A stretch of 12,748 bases of DNA from Pseudomonadota bacterium (GTDB lineage: Bacteria; Pseudomonadota; Alphaproteobacteria; Sphingomonadales; Sphingomonadaceae), in NCBI GenBank assembly GCA_023390675.1, contig JAEWCK010000161.1, forward strand, positions 1 to 12,748, in the 5' to 3' direction. Below the pieces are notes generated by a model. It saw only the letters and a program-made list of their open reading frames with translations. It searched no databases and was not told the DNA's origin. The translations under genes were made by a program, and so were the position numbers. Positions 5,806-12,342 of the stretch are shown here, piece by piece (positions within the stretch are counted from its first letter, which is position 1; each line of letters begins with the position of its first letter).

Positions 5806-6867
5806 ATGGAAGTCGGCGTCTTCGTTCCCATCAACAACAATGGCTGGCTGATCAGCGAGAACGCGCCCCAGTACATGCCGAGCTTCGACATGAACAAGGA
5901 GATCGCGCTCCGGGCCGAAAAGCACGGGCTCGATTTCCTGCTCTCGATGATCAAGCTCAGGGGTTTCGGCGGCAAGACCGAGTTCTGGGAATACGGTCTC
6001 GAAAGCTTCACGCTGATGGCGGGGCTTGCGGCGGTCACCGAGCGGATCAAGATCTACGCCACCTGCCCCACTTTGGTGATCCCGCCCGCCTTCGCCGCGC
6101 GGATGTGCAACACGATCGATTCGATCAGCCACGGCCGCTTCGGGCTCAATCTGATCACCGGTTGGCAGCGCCCCGAATACAGCCAGATGGGGCTGTGGCC
6201 GGGCGACGAGCATTTCCGCAACCGCTACCAGATGCTCGGCGAATATGCGCACATCTTGCGTGAGCTGTGGGAGACCGGCGTCAGCGACTTCAAGGGCGAC
6301 TATTACCAGATGGAGGATTGCCGCGTTCGCCCGAAGCCCGAGGGCGAGATGAAGATCATCTGCGCCGGCTCGTCGGACGAGGGCCTCGCCTTTTCGGCAA
6401 AATGGGCGGACTACGCCTTCTGCCTCGGCAAGGGCGTCAACACGCCGACCGCCTTCGCCTTCAACAACGAGCGCCTCGCCGCCGCGACCGCCAAGACCGG
6501 GCGCGACGTCAAGGTGTTCGTCCTCGTCATGGTCATCGCCGACGAGACCGACGAGGCCGCGATGGCCAAGTGGAAGTCGTACAATGACGGCGTCGACCTT
6601 GAGGCGATCGCCTGGCTCGCGCAGCAGGGCGCGGCCGACAAGAACAACCCCACCACCAACGTCCGCCAGCTCGCCGCGCCCGAAGGCGCAGTCAACATCA
6701 ATATGGGAACGCTGGTCGGCAGCTACGAAAACGTCGCCCGGATGCTCGACGAAATGGCCGCGGTGCCCAACACCGGCGGCGTCCTCCTCACCTTCGACGA
6801 TTTCCTCGAGGGCGTCGAGAATTTCGGCACGCGTATCCAGCCGCTGATGAAGAGCCGGGCGAAATAA
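5806..6867 (+). CDS. rutA: Pyrimidine monooxygenase RutA
   Basis: RutA is a flavin-dependent monooxygenase of the luciferase-like (bacterial luciferase/alkanesulfonate monooxygenase) superfamily. It opens the uracil ring between N3 and C4 using reduced FMN and oxygen, giving ureidoacrylate or its peracid. The 353-residue protein matches E. coli RutA along its length: VFVPINNNGWLISENAPQYMP, then SMIKLRGFGGKTEFW, LESFTLMAGLAAVT, IDSISHGRFGLNLITGWQ, PEYSQMGLWPGD, FCLGKGVNTPTAFAF, VMVIADETD and VNINMGTLVGSY. The ATG at 5806 follows GGGGA at a suitable distance and agrees with the family's core start; E. coli carries a longer N-terminus. It is the last gene of the cluster here, whereas in E. coli it is the first. 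No flavin reductase gene (rutF) is adjacent, so FMNH2 must come from elsewhere. Its stop lies 12 bp from the convergent tRNA-Gln gene. Confidence 0.97.
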   Translation: MEVGVFVPINNNGWLISENAPQYMPSFDMNKEIALRAEKHGLDFLLSMIKLRGFGGKTEFWEYGLESFTLMAGLAAVTERIKIYATCPTLVIPPAFAARMCNTIDSISHGRFGLNLITGWQRPEYSQMGLWPGDEHFRNRYQMLGEYAHILRELWETGVSDFKGDYYQMEDCRVRPKPEGEMKIICAGSSDEGLAFSAKWADYAFCLGKGVNTPTAFAFNNERLAAATAKTGRDVKVFVLVMVIADETDEAAMAKWKSYNDGVDLEAIAWLAQQGAADKNNPTTNVRQLAAPEGAVNINMGTLVGSYENVARMLDEMAAVPNTGGVLLTFDDFLEGVENFGTRIQPLMKSRAK

Positions 6868-6879
6868 GGGGGAAACTGC

Positions 6880-6953
6880 TGGATGCCCCGTGAGGATTCG
6901 AACCTCAATTGACGGAGTCAGAGTCCGTAGTCTTACCTTTAGACGACGGGGCA
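6880..6953 (-). tRNA. tRNA-Gln (anticodon CUG)
   Basis: Read on the minus strand, 74 bases fold as a full cloverleaf. The acceptor stem TGCCCCG pairs with CGGGGCA. A short D arm surrounds TAAAGGTAA, and the anticodon stem ACGGA/TCCGT holds the loop CTCTGAC. The T arm is TGAGG-TTCGAAT-CCTCA, and CCA is encoded. The anticodon CTG reads CAG, hence glutamine. The first pair is U1-A72, as expected for bacterial tRNA-Gln. The discriminator base is U73, whereas E. coli tRNA-Gln has G73. It is a single gene, convergent with rutA at 12 bp. Confidence 0.97.
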
Positions 6954-6984
6954 TCATGCCGCGCAAATGGCTGGCAGGCCGCGC

Positions 6985-7013
6985 CGAATAAGGCGCGCGC
7001 CCGGGCGTGTCAA
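6985..7013 (-). promoter_or_regulatory. Promoter of tRNA-Gln
   Basis: On the minus strand, a perfect TTGACA (7013-7008) is followed after 17 bases by TATTCG (6990-6985), then a G/C-only run, GCGCGGC. Transcription should start near 6978, about 25 bases before the tRNA 5' end. A GC-rich stretch just after the -10 is typical of stable-RNA promoters held down by ppGpp, so stringent control is a fair inference. Confidence 0.6.
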
Positions 7014-7032
7014 CGCCGCGCGGGAGCGCAGC

Positions 7033-7061
7033 TTGCCCTGTTGATAACTTCCCGCTAGCCT
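7033..7061 (+). promoter_or_regulatory. Possible promoter of the ppx/gppA-rlmE pair
   Basis: TTGCCC at 7033-7038 and TAGCCT at 7056-7061 are 17 bases apart, about 20 bases from the oppositely directed tRNA -35. TTG followed by C/A and CC is a common -35 form in alphaproteobacteria. The -10 is weak. The leader would be about 57 bases. The rest of the 6954-7124 gap holds no gene that I can support. Confidence 0.3.
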
Positions 7062-7124
7062 CGCTTCCAAGCACCGAGCGGCGCGCAAGCGCCGTGACGG
7101 ATAGAACATAAGCGAGTTGAGAAG

Positions 7125-8177
7125 ATGGGGGATGGCTCCGCCAATTTGCCCCGTGGGCGCAATTCCGCGTCCGCCCGGCCCCAGCCGCCACCCGAGCGGC
7201 CCTACCGTCCGCGCTGGAACGAGCCGCGCCACTATGCCGCGCTCGATCTCGGCACCAACAATTGCCGGCTGCTGATCGCGCGTCCGCAGGGATCGGGTTT
7301 TGCGGTGGTCGACGCCTTCTCCCGCATCGTCCGGCTCGGCGAGGGGCTCGCCACTACCGGCCGGCTCTCCGATGCCGCGATCGAGCGGACGATCGCGGCG
7401 CTCAAGGTCTGCGCCGAGAAATTGAAGCGCCGCAACGTGACGCTCGCGCGCTCGGTCGCAACCGAGGCGTGCCGCCAGGCGACCAATGGTCCGGCCTTCA
7501 TCGAGCGCGTCTATCGCGAGACCGGGATCGCGCTCGACATCATCACGGCGGAAGAAGAGGCGAGACTGGCCGTTCTGGGATGTCACGCCCTGCTCGAGCC
7601 CGGCGACGGCCCGGCGCTCGTCTTCGACATCGGTGGTGGATCGACCGAGCTGGTGCTGGTCGATTCGGCGCAACCCGTTCCCAACATCCTCGACTGGCAC
7701 AGCGCGCCCTGGGGAGTGGTCTCGCTCACCGAGGCGGCGGGCAAGCACGGCGAGAGCCGCGAGGCGCTTGCCGAACTCTACAGGGGCATGCGCGCGCGCG
7801 TCGCCGAAAGCGTTGCGCCGTTTGCGAAGCGACTGAAGCCGCCGCGCGGGACGCCGCGGCTGCTCGGCACCTCGGGCACGGTGACCACCCTCGCCAGCGT
7901 CCATCTCGAGCTCGCCGCCTATGATCGCTCGGTCGTCGACGGGCTGATCGTCCCGACCGCGGCGATGCGCGACGTGAGTCAGCGGCTGGCCGGCATGACG
8001 CTCGGCGAGCGCAGTCATGTCCCCTGTATCGGCAGCGAGCGCGCCGATCTGGTGGTCGCGGGCTGCGCGATCCTCGAGACGATCCTCGATCTCTGGCCCG
8101 CCGAGCGGCTCGGCATCGCCGATCGCGGCATCCGCGAGGGCATTCTGCGCCGGCTGATCAACGGGCGGCTGCTGTGA
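7125..8177 (+). CDS. Ppx/GppA family phosphatase (exopolyphosphatase or pppGpp phosphatase), short form
   Basis: Members of this family remove terminal phosphate from polyphosphate or convert pppGpp to ppGpp, in the cytosol. The protein is 350 residues. An N-terminal extension of about 36 residues, rich in Pro and Arg and probably disordered, precedes the ASKHA fold. The first phosphate loop is ALDLGTNNCRLL at about 39-50, and TAEEEARL carries the probable catalytic Glu (about 144). The second phosphate loop is VFDIGGGSTELVL at about 167-178, and LLGTSGTVTTLA lies further on. It ends in a GIREGILR-type motif typical of the family. It stops near 350 residues, so it lacks the C-terminal HD-like domains of E. 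coli Ppx (513 residues) and resembles the short two-domain form. Sequence alone does not separate Ppx from GppA. GAGAAG precedes the ATG. Its stop overlaps the rlmE GTG by 4 bp (GTGA). Confidence 0.9.
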   Translation: MGDGSANLPRGRNSASARPQPPPERPYRPRWNEPRHYAALDLGTNNCRLLIARPQGSGFAVVDAFSRIVRLGEGLATTGRLSDAAIERTIAALKVCAEKLKRRNVTLARSVATEACRQATNGPAFIERVYRETGIALDIITAEEEARLAVLGCHALLEPGDGPALVFDIGGGSTELVLVDSAQPVPNILDWHSAPWGVVSLTEAAGKHGESREALAELYRGMRARVAESVAPFAKRLKPPRGTPRLLGTSGTVTTLASVHLELAAYDRSVVDGLIVPTAAMRDVSQRLAGMTLGERSHVPCIGSERADLVVAGCAILETILDLWPAERLGIADRGIREGILRRLINGRLL

Positions 8178-8857
8178 GCCGGGGCGGCGGGCGCGGGCAT
8201 ACGCGGGTGCGCACCGCGCGCGGGCGGACAGCGCAATCGACGCGCTGGCTCGAGCGGCAGTTGAACGATCCATACGTCAAAAGGGCCAAGGCGGAAGGCT
8301 ATCGCAGCCGCGCCGCCTACAAGCTGATCGAGCTGGACGATAAGTTCGGCTTCCTGAAGGGCGCGAAGCGCGTCGTCGATCTCGGAATCGCGCCCGGCGG
8401 CTGGACGCAGGTGGTGCGCCGCGTATTGCCCAAAGCGGCGGTGGTCGGCATCGATTTGCTCCCGGTCGATCCGATCGAAGGCGCAGTGATCCTCCAGATG
8501 GATTTTATGGCCGACGAAGCTCCCGCTCGGCTGATCGAGGAACTGGGCGGGCCGCCCGATCTGATCGTGTCGGATATGGCCGCCAATACCGTCGGCCACG
8601 CGCAGACCGACGCGCTCAGGACCATGGGGCTTGTCGAGACCGCGCTCGATTTCGCGATCCAGACATTGGAGCCCGGCGGCGCGTTCGTCGCCAAGGTCTT
8701 CGCCGGCGGTGCCGATTCGGCGCTGGTCGCCGAGATGAAGCGCAATTTCGCGAGCGTGAAGCACGCCAAGCCGCCCGCCAGCCGCAAGGGCTCGGTCGAA
8801 TGGTATGTCGTCGCGCAGGGGTTCAAGGGCCGCGCGTCGGAACCTCGGCAAGACTGA
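8174..8857 (+). CDS. rlmE: 23S rRNA (uridine-2'-O-)-methyltransferase RlmE (FtsJ/RrmJ)
   Basis: RlmE methylates the 2'-O of U2552 (E. coli numbering) in the A-loop of 23S rRNA during late 50S assembly, using S-adenosylmethionine. The protein is 227 residues. A basic Arg/Gly-rich N-terminus, likely an RNA-binding tail, precedes SRAAYKL, the SAM motif VVDLGIAPGGWTQV, and GIDLLPVDPIEG. VSDMAAN, FVAKVFAGG and SRKGSVEWYVVAQGFKG follow. The K-D-K-E catalytic set is complete at Lys50, Asp134, Lys174 and Glu209. The start is a GTG at 8174 that overlaps the ppx/gppA stop (GTGA), so it is probably made by translational coupling. It is slightly longer than the 209-residue E. coli protein because of the N-terminal tail. 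Confidence 0.96.
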   Translation: MSRGGGRGHTRVRTARGRTAQSTRWLERQLNDPYVKRAKAEGYRSRAAYKLIELDDKFGFLKGAKRVVDLGIAPGGWTQVVRRVLPKAAVVGIDLLPVDPIEGAVILQMDFMADEAPARLIEELGGPPDLIVSDMAANTVGHAQTDALRTMGLVETALDFAIQTLEPGGAFVAKVFAGGADSALVAEMKRNFASVKHAKPPASRKGSVEWYVVAQGFKGRASEPRQD

Positions 8858-8890
8858 CAAACTTCTGCGACAGCTCGAGCGCACAAGGTC

Positions 8891-8907
8891 TCGCCCGGTG
8901 CGGGCGA
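8891..8907 (+). other. Hairpin between rlmE and the EF-hand gene
   Basis: TCGCCCG and CGGGCGA form a perfect 7-bp stem with a three-base GTG loop. No T run follows, so it is a poor intrinsic terminator. It ends six bases before the AGGAG ribosome site of the EF-hand gene, so it may shape or stabilise that leader. The effect is not provable from sequence. Confidence 0.4.
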
Positions 8908-8924
8908 TCAGCAGGAGTCGCGTG

Positions 8925-9332
8925 ATGAGGAAATTGCTTGCGGGCGCCATGTTCGGCGCCGTGATGCTCGGCGGACCCGCCATGGCTGCCGGGCAGGACA
9001 TGAATGCGATGATGGCGGCGCTGTTCCCCGACCCCGATGGCGACGGTGCGACCAGCAAGGACGAGATGCTCGCGGCGAGCGAGGCGCGCTTCACCCGGCT
9101 CGATGCGAACAAGGACGGCAGGCTTGGCGCCGACGAGCGCGGCGCGGGGATGGGCGGCCGGATGATGGGTCGCGCCGACACCGACGGCGACGGCAATGTC
9201 AGCCTCGACGAGATGCGCGCCGCGACCGGCCAGCGTTTCGACCGGATCGATACCGATCACGACGGCAAGATCGACAAGGCCGAGCGTGACGCAGTCAGCC
9301 AGCGCGTGATGCAGCGCCGCGGCAACAACTGA
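8925..9332 (+). CDS. Exported calcium-binding protein with four EF-hand loops
   Basis: This is a 135-residue secreted or periplasmic protein. A Sec signal peptide begins MRKLLAG, has a hydrophobic core, and a likely cleavage after PAMA (residue 21). Four canonical 12-residue EF-hand loops follow at about 36-47 (DPDGDG), 60-71 (DANKDG), 85-96 (DTDGDG) and 109-120 (DTDHDG). Each has acid or Asn at positions 1, 3 and 5, Gly at 6, and Glu at 12. The first loop has Thr in place of the usual hydrophobic residue at position 8. No enzyme domain is present. The ATG at 8925 has AGGAG seven bases upstream; the open frame extends to 8805 but overlaps rlmE and lacks sense. A role as a calcium buffer or sensor is inference. 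A strong terminator follows 15 bp after the stop. Confidence 0.9.
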   Translation: MRKLLAGAMFGAVMLGGPAMAAGQDMNAMMAALFPDPDGDGATSKDEMLAASEARFTRLDANKDGRLGADERGAGMGGRMMGRADTDGDGNVSLDEMRAATGQRFDRIDTDHDGKIDKAERDAVSQRVMQRRGNN

Positions 9333-9346
9333 TTCGGGCGAAAAGG

Positions 9347-9375
9347 AAAAGGCCGGGATCGCTCCCGGCCTTTTT
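9347..9375. terminator. Bidirectional intrinsic terminator between the EF-hand gene and rpoZ
   Basis: AAAAGGCCGGGA and TCCCGGCCTTTT form a perfect 12-bp stem (8 mostly G/C pairs plus 4 A-T pairs) around the loop TCGC. It has a T run on the plus strand and, from the A run, a T run on the minus strand. It sits between two convergent stops and can serve both genes. Confidence 0.92.
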
Positions 9376-9398
9376 CGTTTCTCGTCGTTGCGACGGTC

Positions 9399-9743
9399 TT
9401 ATCCGTCGTAGTCGCCGCCCAGATTCTGGTTACGCGGCGGCGCAGCCGCGGTGAGGCGGAGCGCCTCGGCCGAAGCCGCGATCGAGCCGATCTCGTCGGG
9501 CGCTTCCTCGTCGTCGATCTGGACGCGCTGGAGGCTGGAGACCACCGATTCCTCGAGCTGGGTCGGGCGCACCGTCTCCTCGGCGATCTCGCGAAGCGCC
9601 ACCACCGGGTTCTTGTCGCGGTCGCGGTCGATCGTCAGCTCGGCGCCGCCCGAGATCTGCCGGGCGCGCTGCGCCGCGAACAGCACCAGGTCGAAACGGT
9701 TGGGAACCTTGTCGACGCAATCCTCGACTGTGACGCGCGCCAT
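9399..9743 (-). CDS. rpoZ: DNA-directed RNA polymerase omega subunit
   Basis: Omega binds the beta' subunit, aids assembly of RNA polymerase, and in proteobacteria forms part of a ppGpp-binding site. The protein is 114 residues. It starts MARVTVEDCVDKVPNRFDL and continues LFAAQRARQI, DKNPVVALREIAEE and VRPTQLEESVV, the standard omega pattern. An acidic, Ala-rich C-terminal tail (IDDEEAP, then ending GGDYDG) extends it beyond the 91 residues of E. coli, as is usual in alphaproteobacteria. AAGGA lies seven bases before the ATG. It stands alone here, with its own promoter and the shared terminator downstream. Confidence 0.97.
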   Translation of the reverse strand: MARVTVEDCVDKVPNRFDLVLFAAQRARQISGGAELTIDRDRDKNPVVALREIAEETVRPTQLEESVVSSLQRVQIDDEEAPDEIGSIAASAEALRLTAAAPPRNQNLGGDYDG

Positions 9744-9784
9744 CTACGCTTCCTTGAAATTCGGGTGTCCGGGAAAGGCGCGGG

Positions 9785-9812
9785 ACTTAAGGACGCCCCC
9801 CTCGATTGTCAA
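9785..9812 (-). promoter_or_regulatory. Promoter of rpoZ
   Basis: On the minus strand, a perfect TTGACA (9812-9807) is followed after 16 bases by TTAAGT (9790-9785). Transcription would begin near 9778, leaving a leader of about 35 bases that ends with AAGGA and the rpoZ ATG. The -35 is strong; the -10 matches three of six positions. The rest of the 9744-9944 gap holds no gene I can support. Confidence 0.55.
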
Positions 9813-9944
9813 GGAAATCGGCAGGTTCGCGGGTGCGCGAACCGAATCGCCCGATGCGCGTTGGATACGCTTCTGCAACGATCGGAACCGTACGTGACTG
9901 CTTCGGCCCTTGCCCTTGTCGACTCGCTTCCGCATCAATCGGCG

Positions 9945-11111
9945 ATGGCGGACGGGCTTTCCCAACCGAGCTTCACGGTCGACGGCAACCGGCTGACGAT
10001 GCTGCCCGACGGGCCCGAGCGGCTCGACGCGCTGCTCGCGCTGATCGCCTCGGCCGAGCGCACGCTGCGCGTGCTCTATTACATCTATGTCGACGACGAA
10101 GCCGGCGCCGCGGTGCGGCAGGCGCTGATCGCGGCCGCCGCGCGCGGCGTGAAGGTCAGCCTGATCGTCGACGGGCTAGGCAGCGAGCATGCCCAGAGCC
10201 ACCGCTTCTTCGATCCGCTGCGCGACGCGGGCGTAGAGATGTGCCGCTTCGTGCCGCGCTGGGGGCGGCGCTATCTGCTCAGGAACCACCAGAAGCTTGC
10301 GCTCGCCGACGAGGCGCGCGTGATCGTCGGCGGGTTCAACATCGAGGCGAGCTATTTCGGCACCCCCGAAGAGGATGCGTGGCGCGATCTCGGCCTGCTT
10401 GTCGAGGGCCCCGCCGCCGCGCGACTGGTCGGCTATTTCGACGCGCTCTCGGCCTGGGCCAAGTTGCCGCGCCCGTCGCTCCGCCGCCTCGGGCGGATGC
10501 TCGGCGCGTGGAGCGAGCCCGAAGGGACCACGCGCTGGCTTCTCGGCGGTCCGATGCGGCGGCTTTCGCCGTGGGCGCGCGTGGTCAAGCGCGACATGCA
10601 GCGCTCGGCACGGCTCGATCTGATCACCTCCTATTTCGCGCCCAACCCCGCGATGCTGCGCCGGCTCGACAAGGCGGGCATGCGCGGACGCGTCCGGCTC
10701 GTCCTGCCATCCAAAGTCGACCACACCGCGTCGCTCTGGGCGGCGCATTTCACTTATGCCGGCCTGCTCAAGAAGCGCGTCGAGATTTACGAATATCAGC
10801 CGACCAAGCTCCACACCAAGCTCTACGTCATCGACGATGTCGTCCATATCGGCTCGGCCAATTTCGACATCCGCAGCATGTTCCTCAATCTCGAGCTGAT
10901 GCTGCGGATCGAGGACCGGGCCTTCGCCGCGCATGTCCGCGCCTATATCGATGGCGAGATCGCCGATTCGGAGCGCGTCACCGCCGAAATCTATCGCGCG
11001 CGCACCGGCCCCTGGACCCGGCTCAAGCAGCTCGCCGCCTATTTCGTGATGGCGGTGCTCGATTATAACGTCACGCGCCGCCTCAATTTCGGACCGCGCC
11101 GCCGGTCCTGA
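9945..11111 (+). CDS. Phospholipase D / cardiolipin synthase-like protein
   Basis: Two phospholipase D catalytic motifs are intact: HQKLALAD with His115, followed by VGGFNIE, and HTKLYVID with His290, followed by GSANFDIRS. This two-HKD layout and the NHQK context fit the cardiolipin synthase group, which joins phosphatidylglycerol and another phospholipid to make cardiolipin at the inner membrane. The protein is 388 residues from the ATG at 9945. It lacks the two N-terminal membrane helices of E. coli ClsA and in this resembles the shorter ClsB form. It carries an Arg-rich segment between the motifs (about 175-220) and an amphipathic or weakly hydrophobic stretch near the C-terminus (LAAYFVMAVLDY), which may associate with membrane. 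A GTG at 9894 would add 17 residues; neither start has a clear ribosome site. The substrate is not settled by sequence. Confidence 0.9.
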   Translation: MADGLSQPSFTVDGNRLTMLPDGPERLDALLALIASAERTLRVLYYIYVDDEAGAAVRQALIAAAARGVKVSLIVDGLGSEHAQSHRFFDPLRDAGVEMCRFVPRWGRRYLLRNHQKLALADEARVIVGGFNIEASYFGTPEEDAWRDLGLLVEGPAAARLVGYFDALSAWAKLPRPSLRRLGRMLGAWSEPEGTTRWLLGGPMRRLSPWARVVKRDMQRSARLDLITSYFAPNPAMLRRLDKAGMRGRVRLVLPSKVDHTASLWAAHFTYAGLLKKRVEIYEYQPTKLHTKLYVIDDVVHIGSANFDIRSMFLNLELMLRIEDRAFAAHVRAYIDGEIADSERVTAEIYRARTGPWTRLKQLAAYFVMAVLDYNVTRRLNFGPRRRS

Positions 11112-11244
11112 CCTATTGGACCGGCGCTCGCGCAAGCGCATAACGGGCGCGAAAGGTGCGCCACTTGCTACGAACCGCCCGCCAAGCGCTACCGGCGTCC
11201 CTCGATGCGGTTCCGACTCCGCCCCGGCGGCGCTACCACGCGCC

Positions 11245-12342
11245 ATGGAATTGAGCGGGGCGGGCAAGCGCAGAGGCATAGCGGCGGGGGAATGGCCGAT
11301 GGTGGCCGCCTTCGTCGTGCTGTTCTGGATCGCGCAATTCTCCACCATCACGGCGCAGCGCCTCGTCATCGACGCGAGCGAGGGCACGTCCTATCTGGCG
11401 CCGCGCGCGCTGGCGACGACGTTCGGGATCGCCATTTCGCTGTGCCTGATATGGCTGCAGGGGCGCGCCCGCGATCGGTCGTGGCGCGCGCGCATCGCAC
11501 TGGGCCTCGCGCTTTCGATCTTCGGTGGTTTTCTCCACGGCACCACCAATCGCTTCTCGTTCAAGCTCTTCATCGAACCGATCTACGAGACCTCGGTGTT
11601 CGACCCGATGCTGATGATCGCGGGCACGTTCAACTGGTTCTGGGCCTATGCGGCGCTGATCTGCCTCGTCTTCGCGATCCTTTCGGCCTCGGACATTCGG
11701 GAGCGCGAGCGCCAGATCGGCGAGCTCCAGCGCGTCGCAAGCGAGGCGCAGCTGCGCGCGCTGCGCTATCAGCTCAATCCGCACTTCATGTTCAATACCC
11801 TGAACTCGATCACTGCGCTGATCGGCCGCGGCGATGCGCAGGCGGCCGAGTCGATGGTCGAGAATCTCGCCGATTTCCTTCGCGCCGGGCTGTCGCTCGA
11901 TCCGCTCGGCGATATCCCGCTCGCGCGCGAGATCGAGCTCCAGTCGCTCTATCTCGCGATCGAGCAGGTCCGCTTTGCGGAGCGGCTGCACGTGACGACC
12001 GAGCTCGACGCCGAAGCCGCGGCGGCGCTGGTGCCGAGCCTGATCACCCAGCCGCTGGTCGAGAACGTCATCCGCCACGCGGTCGCCGCCACCGATGCGC
12101 CCGTGACGCTGACGATTTCGGCGCGCGTCGCCGAGGGCGAGCTGCACGTCAGCATCGCCAACACCATGCCCGAGGGCGCGCATGCCGGGCGGCGCGGCAC
12201 CGGGCTCGGGCTCGCCAATGTCGAGGAGCGGCTGCGGATGCGCTTCGGAGAGGCGATGCGCTTCGCGCGCGGGCTCGCCCCCGACGGACGCTTCGAAGTC
12301 AGCTTCACGATCCCGCACAGCCGCGGAGCCGAAGCGCCATGA
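11245..12342 (+). CDS. LytS/YehU-type sensor histidine kinase
   Basis: This is a membrane sensor kinase of 365 residues. About four hydrophobic segments fill the first 150 residues (roughly 18-38, 52-73, 84-100 and 122-147). A charged coiled-coil-like linker (IRERERQIGELQ) follows. The His_kinase domain of the LytS family has LRYQLNPHFMFNTLNSI with the phosphoaccepting His at 180. The ATPase part has an N box (LITQPLVENVIRHA) and a glycine box (GTGLGLANVEERL). No separate ligand-binding domain is seen, so the signal is unknown. The ATG at 11245 has no clear ribosome site. An in-frame ATG at 11299 has a G-rich stretch about 10 bases upstream and starts right at the first membrane segment, so it is a real alternative. 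The frame open from 11116 has no plausible start. It overlaps the regulator gene by 4 bp (ATGA). The 133-bp gap before it shows no convincing promoter. Confidence 0.93.
   Translation: MELSGAGKRRGIAAGEWPMVAAFVVLFWIAQFSTITAQRLVIDASEGTSYLAPRALATTFGIAISLCLIWLQGRARDRSWRARIALGLALSIFGGFLHGTTNRFSFKLFIEPIYETSVFDPMLMIAGTFNWFWAYAALICLVFAILSASDIRERERQIGELQRVASEAQLRALRYQLNPHFMFNTLNSITALIGRGDAQAAESMVENLADFLRAGLSLDPLGDIPLAREIELQSLYLAIEQVRFAERLHVTTELDAEAAAALVPSLITQPLVENVIRHAVAATDAPVTLTISARVAEGELHVSIANTMPEGAHAGRRGTGLGLANVEERLRMRFGEAMRFARGLAPDGRFEVSFTIPHSRGAEAP

Noticed and set aside
4960..7191. Long minus-strand open frame of 743 codons opposite rutC, rutD and rutA
   Set aside because: It lies fully antisense to three clearly recognised genes, crosses the tRNA gene, and is rich in Arg, His and Asp as expected for a mirror frame in GC-rich DNA.
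10176..11387. Minus-strand open frame opposite the phospholipase D gene
   Set aside because: Shadow of a gene with intact HKD motifs in the other direction.
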